Below are positions 18,372-28,398 of a DNA stretch of 64,000 nucleotides, piece after piece. Within the stretch, counting starts at the first letter, position 1, and every line of letters begins with the position of its first letter. Under the pieces are notes generated by a model. That model made no database searches. It was given only the letters and a program-made list of their open reading frames with translations, and was not told the DNA's origin. Position numbers and translations under genes: made by a program. This stretch comes from Kitasatospora cheerisanensis KCTC 2395 (GTDB lineage Bacteria; Actinomycetota; Actinomycetes; Streptomycetales; Streptomycetaceae): assembly GCF_000696185.1 (NCBI RefSeq), contig NZ_KK853997.1, positions 7,503,441-7,567,440 on the forward strand, written 5' to 3'.

Positions 18372-19531
18372 TGGAAGGACGGACGGGGGTGCATCAGGAA
18401 CTCGTGGTGCGAGATGTTCCACCCGTACGCGCCGGCCATCGCGAACAGCAGCCGGTCGCCGGCCCGGAGTTCGGCGACGGGGGCGCGGGCGGCCAGCACG
18501 TCCTTCGGGGTGCAGAGCTGGCCGGAGACGGTGATCCGGGTGCCGGTGGCGGTCGGCCGGGGCCAGGGGTGCGGCCAGTGGTCGACCGGGAGGACGGTGA
18601 ACGGCTGGGAGTGGCCGCGGGTGGCCGGGGTGCGCAGGTGGTGGGTGCCGCCGCGGACCACGGCGAAGGCCTCGCCGTGGCTGTGCTTCACGTCCAGCAC
18701 CTCGGTGGCGTACCAGCCGCAGTACGCGGTGAGGGCCCGGCCGGGCTCGATCCGGAGCGTCCCGAGGGCGGGGTGACGGTCCAGCAGGTCGGCGAGGCCC
18801 CGGCCGAACGCGGTCCAGTCGAAGCGGGCCTCCGGGTCCGCGTAGTCGACCGCCATGCCGCCGCCGACGTTGACCTCGTGCAGCGGGAAGCCGTGCCGGG
18901 CGGCGAGTCCGGCCGACCAGCCGACGATCCGCTCGGCGAGCCGCAGCAGTTCGGTGGCGGGCAGGCCGCTGGCCAGGTGGGCGTGGATGCCGCGCAGGCG
19001 CAGCCGTTCGAAGCCGGGGGAGGCGAGCAGCGCCAGGCAGTCCTCGATCCGGTCGGGGTCCATGCCGAACGGGGTGGGGCGGCCGCCCATCGCCAGCGCG
19101 ACGCCGTCCAGGGCGCCGTCACCGACCGGCAGGTTGGCGCGCAGCAGGACGTCCACGGGGCGGTCGGCCGCGGCGGCGAGGGCGCGCAGTTCGCGTTCGC
19201 TCTCCACGTGCCAGCGCCGGACGGCGGGCAGCCGGAGGGCGGCGGCGATCTCCTCGGGCGACTTGCCGGGGCCGCCGAACGCCAGCGGCGCGTCCGGGAC
19301 GGCGGCGTGAACGTGCGTCAACTCGCCGCCGGAGGACACCTCGTAGCCGTCGACCAGGCCGCGCAGCGCGGCCAGCAGCGGCGCCTCCGGGTTGGCCTTC
19401 GCGGCGTAGTAGAGCTCGACCCGGGCGGGGAGGGCGGCGCGGACCTCGGCGGCGTGGGCGCGCAGCGCCGCCAGGTCGTACAGGTAGGCCGGGAGGCCGG
19501 TGAGCGTGGCGGCGGCGGTGCGGACGGTCAC
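18350..19531 (-). CDS. Type III PLP-dependent (DAP/ornithine-type) decarboxylase of the siderophore operon
   Basis: 393-residue alanine-racemase-fold decarboxylase. The PLP lysine is K45 in YYAAKANPE; HAHLASGL, VNVGGGMAVDY and EPGRALTA are the usual PLP-phosphate and dimer motifs; the catalytic Cys is in SGQLCTPKD. Its GTG start overlaps the preceding NIS-synthetase stop by 4 nt. Homologues such as SbnH in staphyloferrin B clusters decarboxylate an amino acid or siderophore intermediate to give a diamine-type building block. That is the likely role here, although the exact substrate cannot be read from the sequence. Confidence 0.88.
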   Translation of the reverse strand: MTVRTAAATLTGLPAYLYDLAALRAHAAEVRAALPARVELYYAAKANPEAPLLAALRGLVDGYEVSSGGELTHVHAAVPDAPLAFGGPGKSPEEIAAALRLPAVRRWHVESERELRALAAAADRPVDVLLRANLPVGDGALDGVALAMGGRPTPFGMDPDRIEDCLALLASPGFERLRLRGIHAHLASGLPATELLRLAERIVGWSAGLAARHGFPLHEVNVGGGMAVDYADPEARFDWTAFGRGLADLLDRHPALGTLRIEPGRALTAYCGWYATEVLDVKHSHGEAFAVVRGGTHHLRTPATRGHSQPFTVLPVDHWPHPWPRPTATGTRITVSGQLCTPKDVLAARAPVAELRAGDRLLFAMAGAYGWNISHHEFLMHPRPSFHYLDDGA

Positions 19532-21256
19532 ACGTACTCCTTGGCGGCGGCGGGGAGCGCCGGGCAGGCCCCGGCGGGGAGGGAGAGCGGCGAGGCGATC
19601 GGCAGGTAGCCGGCCTCGCGGTCGGGGCGGCGGGCCCAGCGGGTGAGCAGGTTGGCCTTGGCGGGCAGCGGAACCCCGGCCAGCAGGCGGCGAGCCGCGG
19701 CGGGCAGCCGTGGCGGTCGGCGTGCTCGCCGAGCACCGCGCGGACCTCCGCCCAGAGTTCGGCCTCCAGTTCGGGATGCCGGTCGGCGAGCGCGGCGAGC
19801 AGTTCGGCGACGTGGTTGACCAGCAGGCAGTAGACGACCCGGTCCCAGCCGCGCCGGGCGTCGTAGGCGATCGGGCCGGCGACCTCGGCGGGCAGGGCGG
19901 CGAGCCGGGTCGCGTGGTGCTCGGGGAGCAGCTTGGTGCCCTCCAGGTCGCGGAACAGCGCCTGCGCGGGCCGGCCGTCCGCGTCCACGCAGATCAGCAC
20001 GTTCTGCAGGTGCGGTTCCAGCACCACGCCGTGGTCGAAGTACGCGGAGAGCACCGGCGGTACGACGAGCCGCAGGTAGGCCGCCCACCAGGCGCGGGCG
20101 TCGGCGGCGTTGCGCCCGGCCAGCAGGGCGGAGACCTGGGCGGGACTGGTCGGGTACTCGTCGGCGACGGCGGCGGCCAGCAGCGGGGTCAGGCCCGGCC
20201 GGACGGCCTGCCCCAGGCCCTCGCGGACGATCAGCCCGAGGCCCTCGAACAGCTCCGGGTCCGGGGCGCCGTCCGGGCCCGGCAGCGCGAGGGTGCGGAA
20301 CGCGGGCTCCCGCAGCACCGCGGCGTCGGGGAAGCGGTCCGCCAGCTCGGCGAGCGGCCCGGCGAGCAGCCGGGTGAGGGCGACCGCGCCGGTCAGCTCG
20401 TACGCCGCGTTCTTGCGCAGGCAGTTGGTGATCCGCACGTTCAGGCTGAACTTGAGGAACGCGTCCTCGCCGTACAGGGTGCGCACCGAGGCGGTGGCCG
20501 CGTACGGGGCGCCGCCCTCGCCCAGGTCGAGCACGTCGCCGCGTTCCAGCGCGGCGGTCAACAGCGGGTGGTCGGACAGCAGTTGGTACTGCCAGGGGTG
20601 CGCGGGCAGCAGGGTGTAGCCGTCCGGGACGGCGCGCAGCGCGTCGAGGCGGGCGAGCGCGGCCGGGTCGGCGGCGTCCTGGGCGAGGTAGGCGCTGCGG
20701 ACGGCGAGGTGGCGCAGGCGGAACGCGGCGCGCGCCTCGGGCGCGTGGTCGGACCACGAACCGCGGGCGGCGGAGCGGGACTTGGGCGCCGGGTGGAAGC
20801 GGTGGCCGAAGAGCAGGGCCTGCTCGGACTCCAGGTACCGGTCCGCCCCGGCGGCGGGCCGGCCGGCCAGCGCGGCGGCGACGCCCCGGTGGCTGGAGGC
20901 GACCTGCTCGACGAACTCGTCGTTGGCCACGCCGGTGCGCAGGGTGAGTTCGGCGCGGACGTGCTCGGCGAGTTCGCGCCACCCCGACTCCCGCCAGCCG
21001 TCCGGGGTCTGCTCCTCGACCGGGCCGGTGAAGCGGTGCGCGCCGAGCAGCGAGGTGCGGCGCAGCGCGACCCGGAGCAGGACGCCGCGGCGCGGCAGGC
21101 GCAGCAGCAGGACGCCGTCGGCGACCGCCGCCTGGTGCTCGGGGCCGGAGACCTCGCGGAGCAGGCAGTTGAGCAGGGTGTGGGAGACGACGTGGTCGGC
21201 GGTGGGCAGGGCGTCCGGGCCGCCGCCGCGGGGTGGCGTTCGGTCTGCGTGGTCAT
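19528..21256 (-). CDS. IucA/IucC-type NIS siderophore synthetase 1, two frameshifts as read
   Basis: About 575 residues. Conserved blocks are GYTLLPAHPWQYQLL, SVRTLYGEDAFLKFSLNVRITN (ATP- and citrate-binding S-x-R-T and K), and VVLEPHLQNVLI with RDLEGTK further on; the C-terminal FhuF-like part ends LLTRWARRPDREAGYLP. One base is missing near 21217, just after the ATG start (21256), and another near 19707; adding one base at each restores the full family sequence. The enzyme should condense a carboxylate such as citrate with an amine or alcohol through an acyl-adenylate. ATG overlaps the MFS stop by 4 nt. Confidence 0.85.
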
Positions 21257-22452
21257 CGGGGGCTCCAGCGGATCAGGAGGACGAGGAGGGCGGCGAGCAC
21301 GGCCGCCCCGGTGCCGGCCAGCACCGGGGCGGCCGGGCCGTAGCCGCCGTTGACCAGGGCGGCGGCGCCTCCGGCGGCGACCGCGCCGCCCTTGGAGACC
21401 AGTTCGAGGGTGCCGAACATCCGCCCGGGCGCCCGGCCTTCGGCCGCGGCCGCGGCGAGCACCGACAGGCAGACCAGGCCGAGCGTGAGGCCGGCGCCGA
21501 GGACGGTCCGGGTGACGGCGAAGGCCGGCAGGGAGTGCGCGGCGCCGTGTCCGGCCAGGCCGAGGCCGACCAGGGCGAAGGCGGCGAACAGGCCGGTGCG
21601 CGGTCGGTGCCGGAAGTGCCGGTGCACCCGTCCGGCGGTCAGCAGGTACACCAGGTGCGGCAGGGCGAACAGCAGGCCGGAGACGGTGCCGGAGACGCCG
21701 GGCAGCCGCTGCTCGACCAGGGCGATCAGGTAGGGGAAGGAGATGACGGTGGCGAACACGAAGGCGAACTCGAAGAGGTACAGCAGCCGCAACGGCCTTG
21801 TCGGCGCGGCCGCTTGTGCGCCGCCGGCGGCCGCCGGGGCAGCGGCCGGGCGCCGCGGTTCCGGCAGCAGGGCGAGCAGCCCGGCGGCGGCCAGCGGCAG
21901 CGCCGCCATCAGCAGGTACTGGCGGTGCGGCGCGATCCACGGGGAGAGCGCGCCGACCAGGATCGGCGCGGCGACCAGCGAGGCCCGGGCGCTGCCCTGC
22001 ATCAGGGTGAGCGCCCGGGAGAGTTCGGAGCCGCGCAGCGCCGCGCCGAGGTAGCCGTTGGTGGCGGCGAAGGTCCCGCCGAGGAAGCCCTGCAGCACCA
22101 GCGCGGCGGCGAACGCGGGCAGCGAGTCCGCCGCCCCGGCCAGCAGGAACGAGACGGTGAGCCCGAGTTGGGCGCGCAGCAGCAGCCGCTTGCGGCCGAA
22201 GCGGTCCGCGAGCCGCCCCCAGAACGGGGCGCCGAGCGCGCCGAACACGGTCGGCACGATGTACAACAGCCCCGCCCAGCGCCCTTCGCGGTCGCCGAGG
22301 GTGGGCAGGATCCCGGTCAGGTACGGCGGCAGGCCGAGCGCCGCGAACGAGGCGACGAAGTAACAGGCGGCCACCGCGTGCACCTGGCGCCGGTCGAGGC
22401 CGGCGGGCCGCTCGGCGGTGGCGGAGTCGCGCTCCAGCGCCCCGGTGCTCAC
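21253..22452 (-). CDS. MFS exporter, probable siderophore efflux
   Basis: 399 residues with twelve hydrophobic segments. The TM2-TM3 loop reads GAPFWGRLADRFGRKRLLLRAQ, the classic MFS loop motif, and a central loop is rich in Pro and Ala (about residue 200). It lies between the two NIS synthetase genes, sharing 4-nt overlaps with both, as siderophore exporters do in staphyloferrin-type clusters. Export of the newly made siderophore is therefore the best inference. Confidence 0.88.
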   Translation of the reverse strand: MSTGALERDSATAERPAGLDRRQVHAVAACYFVASFAALGLPPYLTGILPTLGDREGRWAGLLYIVPTVFGALGAPFWGRLADRFGRKRLLLRAQLGLTVSFLLAGAADSLPAFAAALVLQGFLGGTFAATNGYLGAALRGSELSRALTLMQGSARASLVAAPILVGALSPWIAPHRQYLLMAALPLAAAGLLALLPEPRRPAAAPAAAGGAQAAAPTRPLRLLYLFEFAFVFATVISFPYLIALVEQRLPGVSGTVSGLLFALPHLVYLLTAGRVHRHFRHRPRTGLFAAFALVGLGLAGHGAAHSLPAFAVTRTVLGAGLTLGLVCLSVLAAAAAEGRAPGRMFGTLELVSKGGAVAAGGAAALVNGGYGPAAPVLAGTGAAVLAALLVLLIRWSPR

Positions 22453-24121
22453 GACGTCCCCGCGCGGCGCAGGTAGTTGGGCCCGTCGGTGTAGTGCTTG
22501 TTGATGTCGGCGGCGCCGGAGCGTTCCTTGCTCAGCAGGGTGCCCGCCGTCACCATCGCCTTGACCGGCAGCCGTTCGGCGTCCAGCAGGTCGGCGCGCA
22601 GCGCGGCGCCGGCCGGGCCGAGCCGGTCGACGGCCTCGGTGAGTGCTTCGCGCAGCAGGCCGAGGGTGCGCTCCAGCGGGGCGCGGCCGTGCTCGGCGAG
22701 GCCGAACGCCAGGGCGGCGGTGCAGAGATGGCCGGTGATGGTGGTGAACAGGTCGGTCAGCGGCCGGTCCTGGTCGCCGAAGATCCGCCGGTCGTCGAAC
22801 AGCGCCCGGTACGGGGCGAGTTCACCGAGCCGGGCGGTGTTGATCCGGGGGCCGTCGTTGTCCTTGTAGAGCAGCCGCAGCCTGGTCCGGCCCTCGACGG
22901 TGTCCAGCACCAGCGAGGTGTTCTGCTGGTGCGACTCCAGCGCGATGCCGTACCCGAACAGCGTGGTCTGCCAGTCCAGCAGCAGTTCCACCAGCTCGCG
23001 GTACAGGTCGAGCACCGAGCCGCCGTGGAAGCGGTCCGCGAGGTGGTCGACCACCAGCCGGCCGCCCGGCGCGGGCGCCAGCAGCGCGGCCAGCGGCACC
23101 GTCACGGCCTCGTCCAGGCCGGCCGGGTAGCGGCGCAGCAGGACGGCGAGCAGTTCCTCGCCGGCGGCCTGCGCGTGGCACTGCTCGTCGGCGTGCAGGA
23201 TCCGGGCGGCGAGCCGGGGTTCGCGCTCCAGGACGGCCTGGAGCAGGAGCTGCCCGGCGGCCCCGTCGGTGAGCGTGCCCGGCTTGATGGTGCGCCGGTT
23301 GCGCTGCCCCAGGGTCGCGGTGGCCAGCGGCAGTTTCAGGTGCACGGACGGGTCGTGGGCCACCGCGACGGTGCGCATCGACAGCGTGGGCAGCACCCGC
23401 CAGTACGGCTCCTCGGCGAGCACCGCGCCCGGCAGGTCCGGGAGGTGACCGACCGTCAGCGGATGCACCGGAATGGTCGCGTAGGCGCCGTGCACGCCGA
23501 GCCGGCGGGCGCTCGGCCACCAGTCGGGCAGCGGCCCGGCGCCGTGCGTGTCCAGCTCGCCGGCGGCACGGCCAGCCAGCGCAGCTCGAAGGACGGATGG
23601 AACTCCGGCGCATAGGCCGTCAAGTGACTGACCGTCAGCCCGGAGCGGCCGCGCGCGGTCGGGTACACCGGGTGGTCGAGGTAGGCGGCGAGGGTGTCGA
23701 AGGCCAGCGAGGGGCCGAGGCCGGACCACCGCGCCGGGTCCGCGCCGTAGGTCTCGGCGAGCCGCTCGTGCACCCCGTCCCGAACGCGCTCGTGCAACTC
23801 CATGGTGGCCAGGGTCTGCCGGCACTCCTCGGCGAACGCCAGGTGCCCCGGCCGGTCCGGCGGGTCCGCCTCCTCGGCCAGCCGGGCCAGGATGTCCGGC
23901 AGCCCGGTCAGCTCGACGCCGTCCACCGCCAGCAGCGGCAGCCGGGCCGCGTACGCGCACTGGAAGCCGTCCGCCACCACCGGCAGGCCGAAGCGGCCGC
24001 TGCGCAGCCACGGCCCGTCCGCCCGCCGCTCCAGCGCGGCACCGCTGCGCAGGCCCAGCACGTCCTCGCGCAGCAGCGCGCTCAGCACCCGCAGCGTCAA
24101 CTGCCGCTCCGCACCGGTCAC
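22449..24121 (-). CDS. IucA/IucC-type NIS siderophore synthetase 2, one frameshift as read
   Basis: About 557 residues. Active-site blocks are AYATIPVHPLTVGHL, LSMRTVAV, VHLKLPLATATLGQRNRRTIKP and IALESHQQNTSLVL, with a YKDNDGPR loop. The N-terminal part (ending ELRWLAVP) and the remainder are in different frames; one base added near 23565 joins them at ELRWLAVPAGELDTHG. GTG 24121 overlaps the ATP-grasp stop by 4 nt (GTGA). It is clearly a paralogue of synthetase 1, so the pathway probably makes two successive NIS-type amide or ester bonds. Confidence 0.86.
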
Positions 24122-25314
24122 GGCGTGATCTCCCAGCGGTTGGCGGCGAGGAACCCGGCGACGGCGGCGTCCACCTGCTGCTGGCTCGGGCCGGTCGCCC
24201 AGACCACGCCCAGGTAGTCGCGGTTGGTGCGGTACAGCTCGTGGCGCTCGCCGATCCGGCGCACCGGCCGGTAGGAGAGGGTGACGCCGTCGGCCTCGCG
24301 GTCGAACGGGCCGGGCGCGGCGACCAGGGTGCCGGCCCGCCCGGCGAGCACCGGCTCGTTGCGGGCCCGCCGGTCGGTGCGCAGCCCCAGGTCGGCGGGC
24401 AGCCGCTCGCCGAGGTGGGCGCGCAGTACCAGTTCGAAGAACGGGATGCCGAGGATCCGCGCCAGCATCAGGTCGCACTGGTCGCCGATGGCACGGTAGT
24501 TGACCTCGATGATCCGGGCCCGGCCGTCCGGCTGGACGACGAACTCGGTGTGGCAGGCGCCGAGCCCGACGCCGAGCGCGTCGAGCTGCGCCAGCACCTG
24601 GGCGGTGACGTCCTCGGGGTGGGCCGGGACGAAGGTCAGGACCTCCTCGATGAAGTCCGGCGGCGGCGAGAGCCTGGTCCGGAAGCCGCCGAGGACGTGC
24701 CGGGTGTGCCCGTCGCCGAGGGTCTCCAGGGTGTGCAGCTCGCCCGCCAGGAACTCCTCCACCACCAGCGTCGCCCCGGCCCGCCGGGCGCGGATCTCCG
24801 CGCAGCGGCGGGCGAGTTCGGCCGCGTCGGCGACCAGCGAGACGTCCTCGCTGGCCACCCCCTCGCGCGGCTTCACCACGCACGGGAACGGCACGTCCAG
24901 CCCGGCCGGGTCGGCGCCCGGCGGCAGCTCGGCGGCGCGGACGGCGTCCAGCCCGGTCCGCGCCAGGTGCCGGCGCAGCTGGCCCTTGTCCTTGGCCCGC
25001 AGCGCTGCCCGCCAGTCCTTGGCGGGCAGCCCGAAGTACTCGGCGGCCAGTGCCGTCTGCGTCTGCAGGTGGTCGCTGTTGCTGAACACCGCGTCGGGCG
25101 AGGCCAGTTGGGAGACGGTGCTGATCACCGCGCGGAAGTCGCGGACCTCGCACTCGACCAGCTCCACCGCGAACTCCCGGTCCGCGTAGGCCCGGCGATG
25201 GTCCTCGACGCTGTCGGTCAGCACCGTGACGTCGAGTCCGAGCCTCGCCGCCGCCGGCAGGAAGCCGTCGGTCACCGAGTCGGTGGGGTTCAGGGCGAGC
25301 AGGTACAGCCGCAT
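24118..25314 (-). CDS. ATP-grasp carboxylate-amine ligase in the siderophore operon
   Basis: 398 residues. The first third is a pre-ATP-grasp Rossmann-like region (SNSDHLQTQTALAAEYFGLP). Next come the ATP-grasp A domain with VPFPCVVKPREGVASEDV (ATP-binding Lys) and LVVEEFLAGELHTLE, and the metal-binding CHTEFVVQPDGRARIIEVNYRAIGDQ (E-x-N). The C-terminal domain of about 100 residues is family-like. ATP-grasp ligases form amide bonds via an acyl-phosphate, so this would add a third bond-forming step to a two-synthetase NIS pathway. The 38-bp gap to the binding-protein gene and the overlap with synthetase 2 place it in the operon. Confidence 0.87.
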   Translation of the reverse strand: MRLYLLALNPTDSVTDGFLPAAARLGLDVTVLTDSVEDHRRAYADREFAVELVECEVRDFRAVISTVSQLASPDAVFSNSDHLQTQTALAAEYFGLPAKDWRAALRAKDKGQLRRHLARTGLDAVRAAELPPGADPAGLDVPFPCVVKPREGVASEDVSLVADAAELARRCAEIRARRAGATLVVEEFLAGELHTLETLGDGHTRHVLGGFRTRLSPPPDFIEEVLTFVPAHPEDVTAQVLAQLDALGVGLGACHTEFVVQPDGRARIIEVNYRAIGDQCDLMLARILGIPFFELVLRAHLGERLPADLGLRTDRRARNEPVLAGRAGTLVAAPGPFDREADGVTLSYRPVRRIGERHELYRTNRDYLGVVWATGPSQQQVDAAVAGFLAANRWEITP

Positions 25315-25352
25315 GGTGATCGGTCCCCGATTCGAGTGGCGGAAGGAAAGGG

Positions 25353-26348
25353 CTACTTGGGCGCGTCGACGCCGGCGGCCCCGGCGATGTCGCCGAGCAT
25401 CCGGTCGGCGGCCTGGACGCCGATGCCGGACATCCAGGTCTCGTCCGGCACGGTGAAGACCTTGTTGTTCTTCACCGCGTTCAGGCCCTGCCAGACGGCG
25501 GTCTGCTGGACCTCGGCCTGCTTGGTCTTGGCCGGGTCGTCCGAGGTGGTGACGAACACCAGGTCCGCGTCGGCCTGGCCGAGCTGCTCGGGGCTGACGT
25601 CCAGCATCGCCTTGTCGACGTCCGGCGCCGGGACCGCCCGGGCCAGGCCGACGTCCTTGAGCACCACGCCGCTGAACGAGGCGTTCTGGTAGAGCCGGGT
25701 CGGGCCCGCGACGAAGCGGACCACCGAGACGGTCGGCGCCTTGCCGTCGTACTTGGCCCTGACCGCCTCACCGAGCTTCGCGGCCCGGGCCTGGTAGTCG
25801 TCCAGCGCCTTCTTCGCCTCGGCCTCCTTGCCCAGCGCCTGCGCGTACAGCGCCAGGTTCGCCTTCCACGGCTCGCCGGTGGTCTCGGCCATCACGGTCG
25901 GGGCGATCGCGTTGAGCTTGTCGTACACCTTCTGGTGACGGACCTTCGAGGTGAGGATCAGGTCCGGCTTGAGCGAGGCGATCAGCTCCAGGTTCGGCTC
26001 GTTCATCGGGCCGACGTCCTTGGTGCCGTCGACCTTGCCCTTCAGGTACGCGGGGAAGCCGCCCTCGGTCTTCAGGTGCGGGGCGACCGCGCCGACCGGG
26101 GTGATGCCGAGCAGGGTGACGTCGTCCAGCTCGCCGGAGTCCAGCACCACGACCTTCTTCGGCTGCGCCTTGATCTCGGCGGTGCCCATCGCGTGCTTGA
26201 CGCTGCGCGGGAACACCGCGGCACTGTCGCCCGCGGCCCGGCTCGCGGCCGGCCCGGCGTCCGAGGAGCCCTCGCTGCCGCACGCGGCCAGCAGGGTGGT
26301 GGACAGGACGGCGGCGAGCACGGCGGCGGGGAGTCTGCGGTTGATCAT
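25353..26348 (-). CDS. Iron-siderophore ABC transporter substrate-binding lipoprotein
   Basis: 331 residues with a lipoprotein signal (MINRRLPAAV..., lipobox LAAC with Cys23). The helical-backbone binding fold of class III periplasmic proteins follows: VVVLDSGELDDVTLLGITPVG near the start, NLELIASLKPDLILTS in the middle and LDVSPEQLGQADADLVFVTT in the second lobe. It captures the ferric siderophore outside the membrane. It sits between the ATPase and the ATP-grasp gene, so uptake and synthesis genes are in one transcription unit. Confidence 0.92.
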   Translation of the reverse strand: MINRRLPAAVLAAVLSTTLLAACGSEGSSDAGPAASRAAGDSAAVFPRSVKHAMGTAEIKAQPKKVVVLDSGELDDVTLLGITPVGAVAPHLKTEGGFPAYLKGKVDGTKDVGPMNEPNLELIASLKPDLILTSKVRHQKVYDKLNAIAPTVMAETTGEPWKANLALYAQALGKEAEAKKALDDYQARAAKLGEAVRAKYDGKAPTVSVVRFVAGPTRLYQNASFSGVVLKDVGLARAVPAPDVDKAMLDVSPEQLGQADADLVFVTTSDDPAKTKQAEVQQTAVWQGLNAVKNNKVFTVPDETWMSGIGVQAADRMLGDIAGAAGVDAPK

Positions 26349-26432
26349 CTCAATGTCCTTGCGGGGGAGGGGTTTCGGGCAGGGGTCATCGGCCGGCGGC
26401 GCACGGGCGCCGCCGGAAGCGCGGGGGCGGGG

Positions 26433-27263
26433 TCAGCGGCGGGCCAGCGGCACGACCAGCGGCGTGCCGGTCTCGGGATCGGGGATCACCCGGCAGGGCA
26501 CCTGGAAGACCTCCTCGACCAGTTCGGCGGTCAGCACCTCGCCGGGCGGGCCGGCCGCTGCCAGCTCGCCGTCGCCGAGCACCACCAGGTGGTCGGCGTA
26601 CCGGGCGGCCTGGCCGAGGTCGTGCAGGACCATCACCACCGTCCGGCCGGCGTCCCGGTGCAGGTCGGTGACCAGGTCGAGGACGTCCAACTGGTGCCGC
26701 AGGTCCAGGAAGGTGGTCGGCTCGTCGAGCAGCAGCAGGTCGGTGTCCTGGGCCAGCGCCAGCGCGATCCAGGCGCGCTGCCGCTGCCCGCCGGAGAGCC
26801 GGTCCACCGGCCGGTCGCGGAGCACGTCGGTGCCGGTGCGGCGCAGCGCCTCCTCGACGGCGGCCTGGTCGGCGGCCGACCACGGGGTGAGCATCCGCTG
26901 GTGCGGGTACCGGCCGAGCCGGACCAGCGCCTCCACGGTGACCGCCTCCGGGGTGACCGGCTGCTGCGGCAGCAAGCCCATCCGGCGGGCCAGCGCCCGG
27001 GCGGGCATCCGGTGGATGTCGGCGCCGTCCAGGGTGACCGTGCCGGCCGCCGGGTCCAGCAGCCGGACCAGGCCGCGCAGCAGGGTCGACTTGCCGCAGG
27101 CGTTCGGGCCGACGATCGCGGTGACCGCGCCGCCCGGCAGCTCCAGGTCCAGGCCCCGGACCACGGTGCGGTCGCCGTAGCGCAGGTGCAGGCCGTGCGC
27201 GGCCAGCCGGTCGGTGCTGCCGGACGCCGCCGGGGCGGGGGTCGTGGTGGCGGGGGCGGTCAT
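26433..27263 (-). CDS. Iron-siderophore ABC transporter ATP-binding protein (FepC-like)
   Basis: 276 residues. Walker A is GPNACGKST (about residue 52), the signature motif is LSGGQRQRAW, Walker B is LLLLDEPTTFLD and the switch His is in VMVLHDLGQA. The Ala in the Walker A and the Q-R-Q-R-A signature are typical of FepC/FecE-type importers. The start overlaps the FecCD permease 2 stop by 4 nt. It energises uptake through the two permease genes upstream. Confidence 0.95.
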   Translation of the reverse strand: MTAPATTTPAPAASGSTDRLAAHGLHLRYGDRTVVRGLDLELPGGAVTAIVGPNACGKSTLLRGLVRLLDPAAGTVTLDGADIHRMPARALARRMGLLPQQPVTPEAVTVEALVRLGRYPHQRMLTPWSAADQAAVEEALRRTGTDVLRDRPVDRLSGGQRQRAWIALALAQDTDLLLLDEPTTFLDLRHQLDVLDLVTDLHRDAGRTVVMVLHDLGQAARYADHLVVLGDGELAAAGPPGEVLTAELVEEVFQVPCRVIPDPETGTPLVVPLARR

Positions 27264-28398
27264 CGGGAACTCCTCTGCGGCAGGCGGCCCTGACGGACCA
27301 TCAGGGCCAGTAGCCAGGGGGCGCCGAGCGTCGCGGTGACGGCCCCGACGGGAAGGCCGTGCACCGGCAGCACGTGCAGGACGAGGTGGTCGGCGGCGAG
27401 CAGCAGCAGCGCGCCGGTCAGCGCGGTCAGCCCCAGCGTCGCCGGGGTCGGCGGCCCGCCAGCAGCCGCACCAGGTGCGGCACGGCCAGCGCCACGAACG
27501 CGACCGGCCCGGTCAGCGCGGCGGCCAGCGAGGCCAGTACCACCGCGAGCAGCAGCAGCCCGAGCCGCATCCGGTGCGGGTCCAGGCCGAGGCCGCCGGC
27601 CGAGTCGTCGCCGAGGTCCAGCACCGCGACCTGACGGTTCAACAGGAACACCGCCGTCACCGCGACCGCGATCGCCCCGCCCGCCCCCCACACCTCGGGC
27701 CAGGTCCGCCCGTACAGCGAACCGGTGGTCCACTGCAGCGCCTGACCGGCCAGCTCCGCCGGGAACCGGACGATCATCAGGTTGACCGCCGCCGCCAGGC
27801 CCGCCTGCACGGCCAGGCCCACCAGCACCAGCCGGGTCACCGCCATCCGGGCGCGCCAGGCGAACGTGCCGAGCAGCGCCGCCGCCAACAGGCCGCCGCC
27901 GAGCGCCGCCAGCGGGGTCAGCGCCTGCGAGGCGCCGGTCGCCAGCAGCAGCACCGCACCGAAGGAGGCGCCGCCGGTCACCCCGATGACGTCGGGCGAC
28001 GCCAGCGGATTGCGGAACAGCCGCTGGAGCAGCGAACCCGCCACCGCCAGACCGGCGCCCGCGATCAGCGCGGACAGCACTCGCGGCGCGCGGAACTCCC
28101 GCACCACCAGCACGTCGCCGTCCGCGCCGAAGCCGAACAGCGCGCGCAGCGCGTCCGACGGAGCGATCGTCACCTGGCCGGTGGACAACGCCACCCCGGT
28201 CATCAGCACCAGCAGCCCGGCGGCGACGGCGAGCAGCAGCACGCTCCGGCGGCGGGCCCGGGCCGGCGCGCCGGACGCCGGCCGGCGCGAGGCCTGATCG
28301 GGCGTCAGCTCGTGGGCCGGGCCTGCGGAGGGCTGCGCGGCCGGGCGTGCGGAGGGCTGCGCGGCCGGGCCCGCGGAGCGCTTCGTGGTCGGGTTCAT
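27260..28398 (-). CDS. FecCD-family permease 2, one frameshift as read
   Basis: About 379 residues with many TM helices. Family landmarks are RAPRVLSALIAGAGLAVAG, QRLFRNPLASPDVIGVTGGASFGA and TGPVAFVALAVPHLVRLL. Near 27456 one base is missing in a C run; adding it rejoins LVRLLAGG to PPTPATLGLTALTGALLLLAADHLV and the normal C-terminus GAPWLLALMVRQGRLPQRSSR. The N-terminus (about 35 residues) is low-complexity and carries an 8-residue repeat encoded by a 24-bp DNA repeat. The start overlaps the permease 1 stop by 4 nt. Confidence 0.88.
28321..28380 (-). repeat. 24-bp tandem repeat in the FecCD permease 2 N-terminus
   Basis: Two nearly identical 24-bp units (28321-28344 and 28345-28368) plus half a third encode the octapeptide repeat SAGPAAQP / SARPAAQP / SAGPAHEL in the cytoplasmic N-terminal tail. 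It is in frame, so copy-number change would not disrupt the gene. Confidence 0.75.

Noticed and set aside
28321..28380. Mobile-element footprint from the 24-bp repeat
   Set aside because: The repeat is in frame within the permease N-terminal tail and has no inverted ends or transposase.
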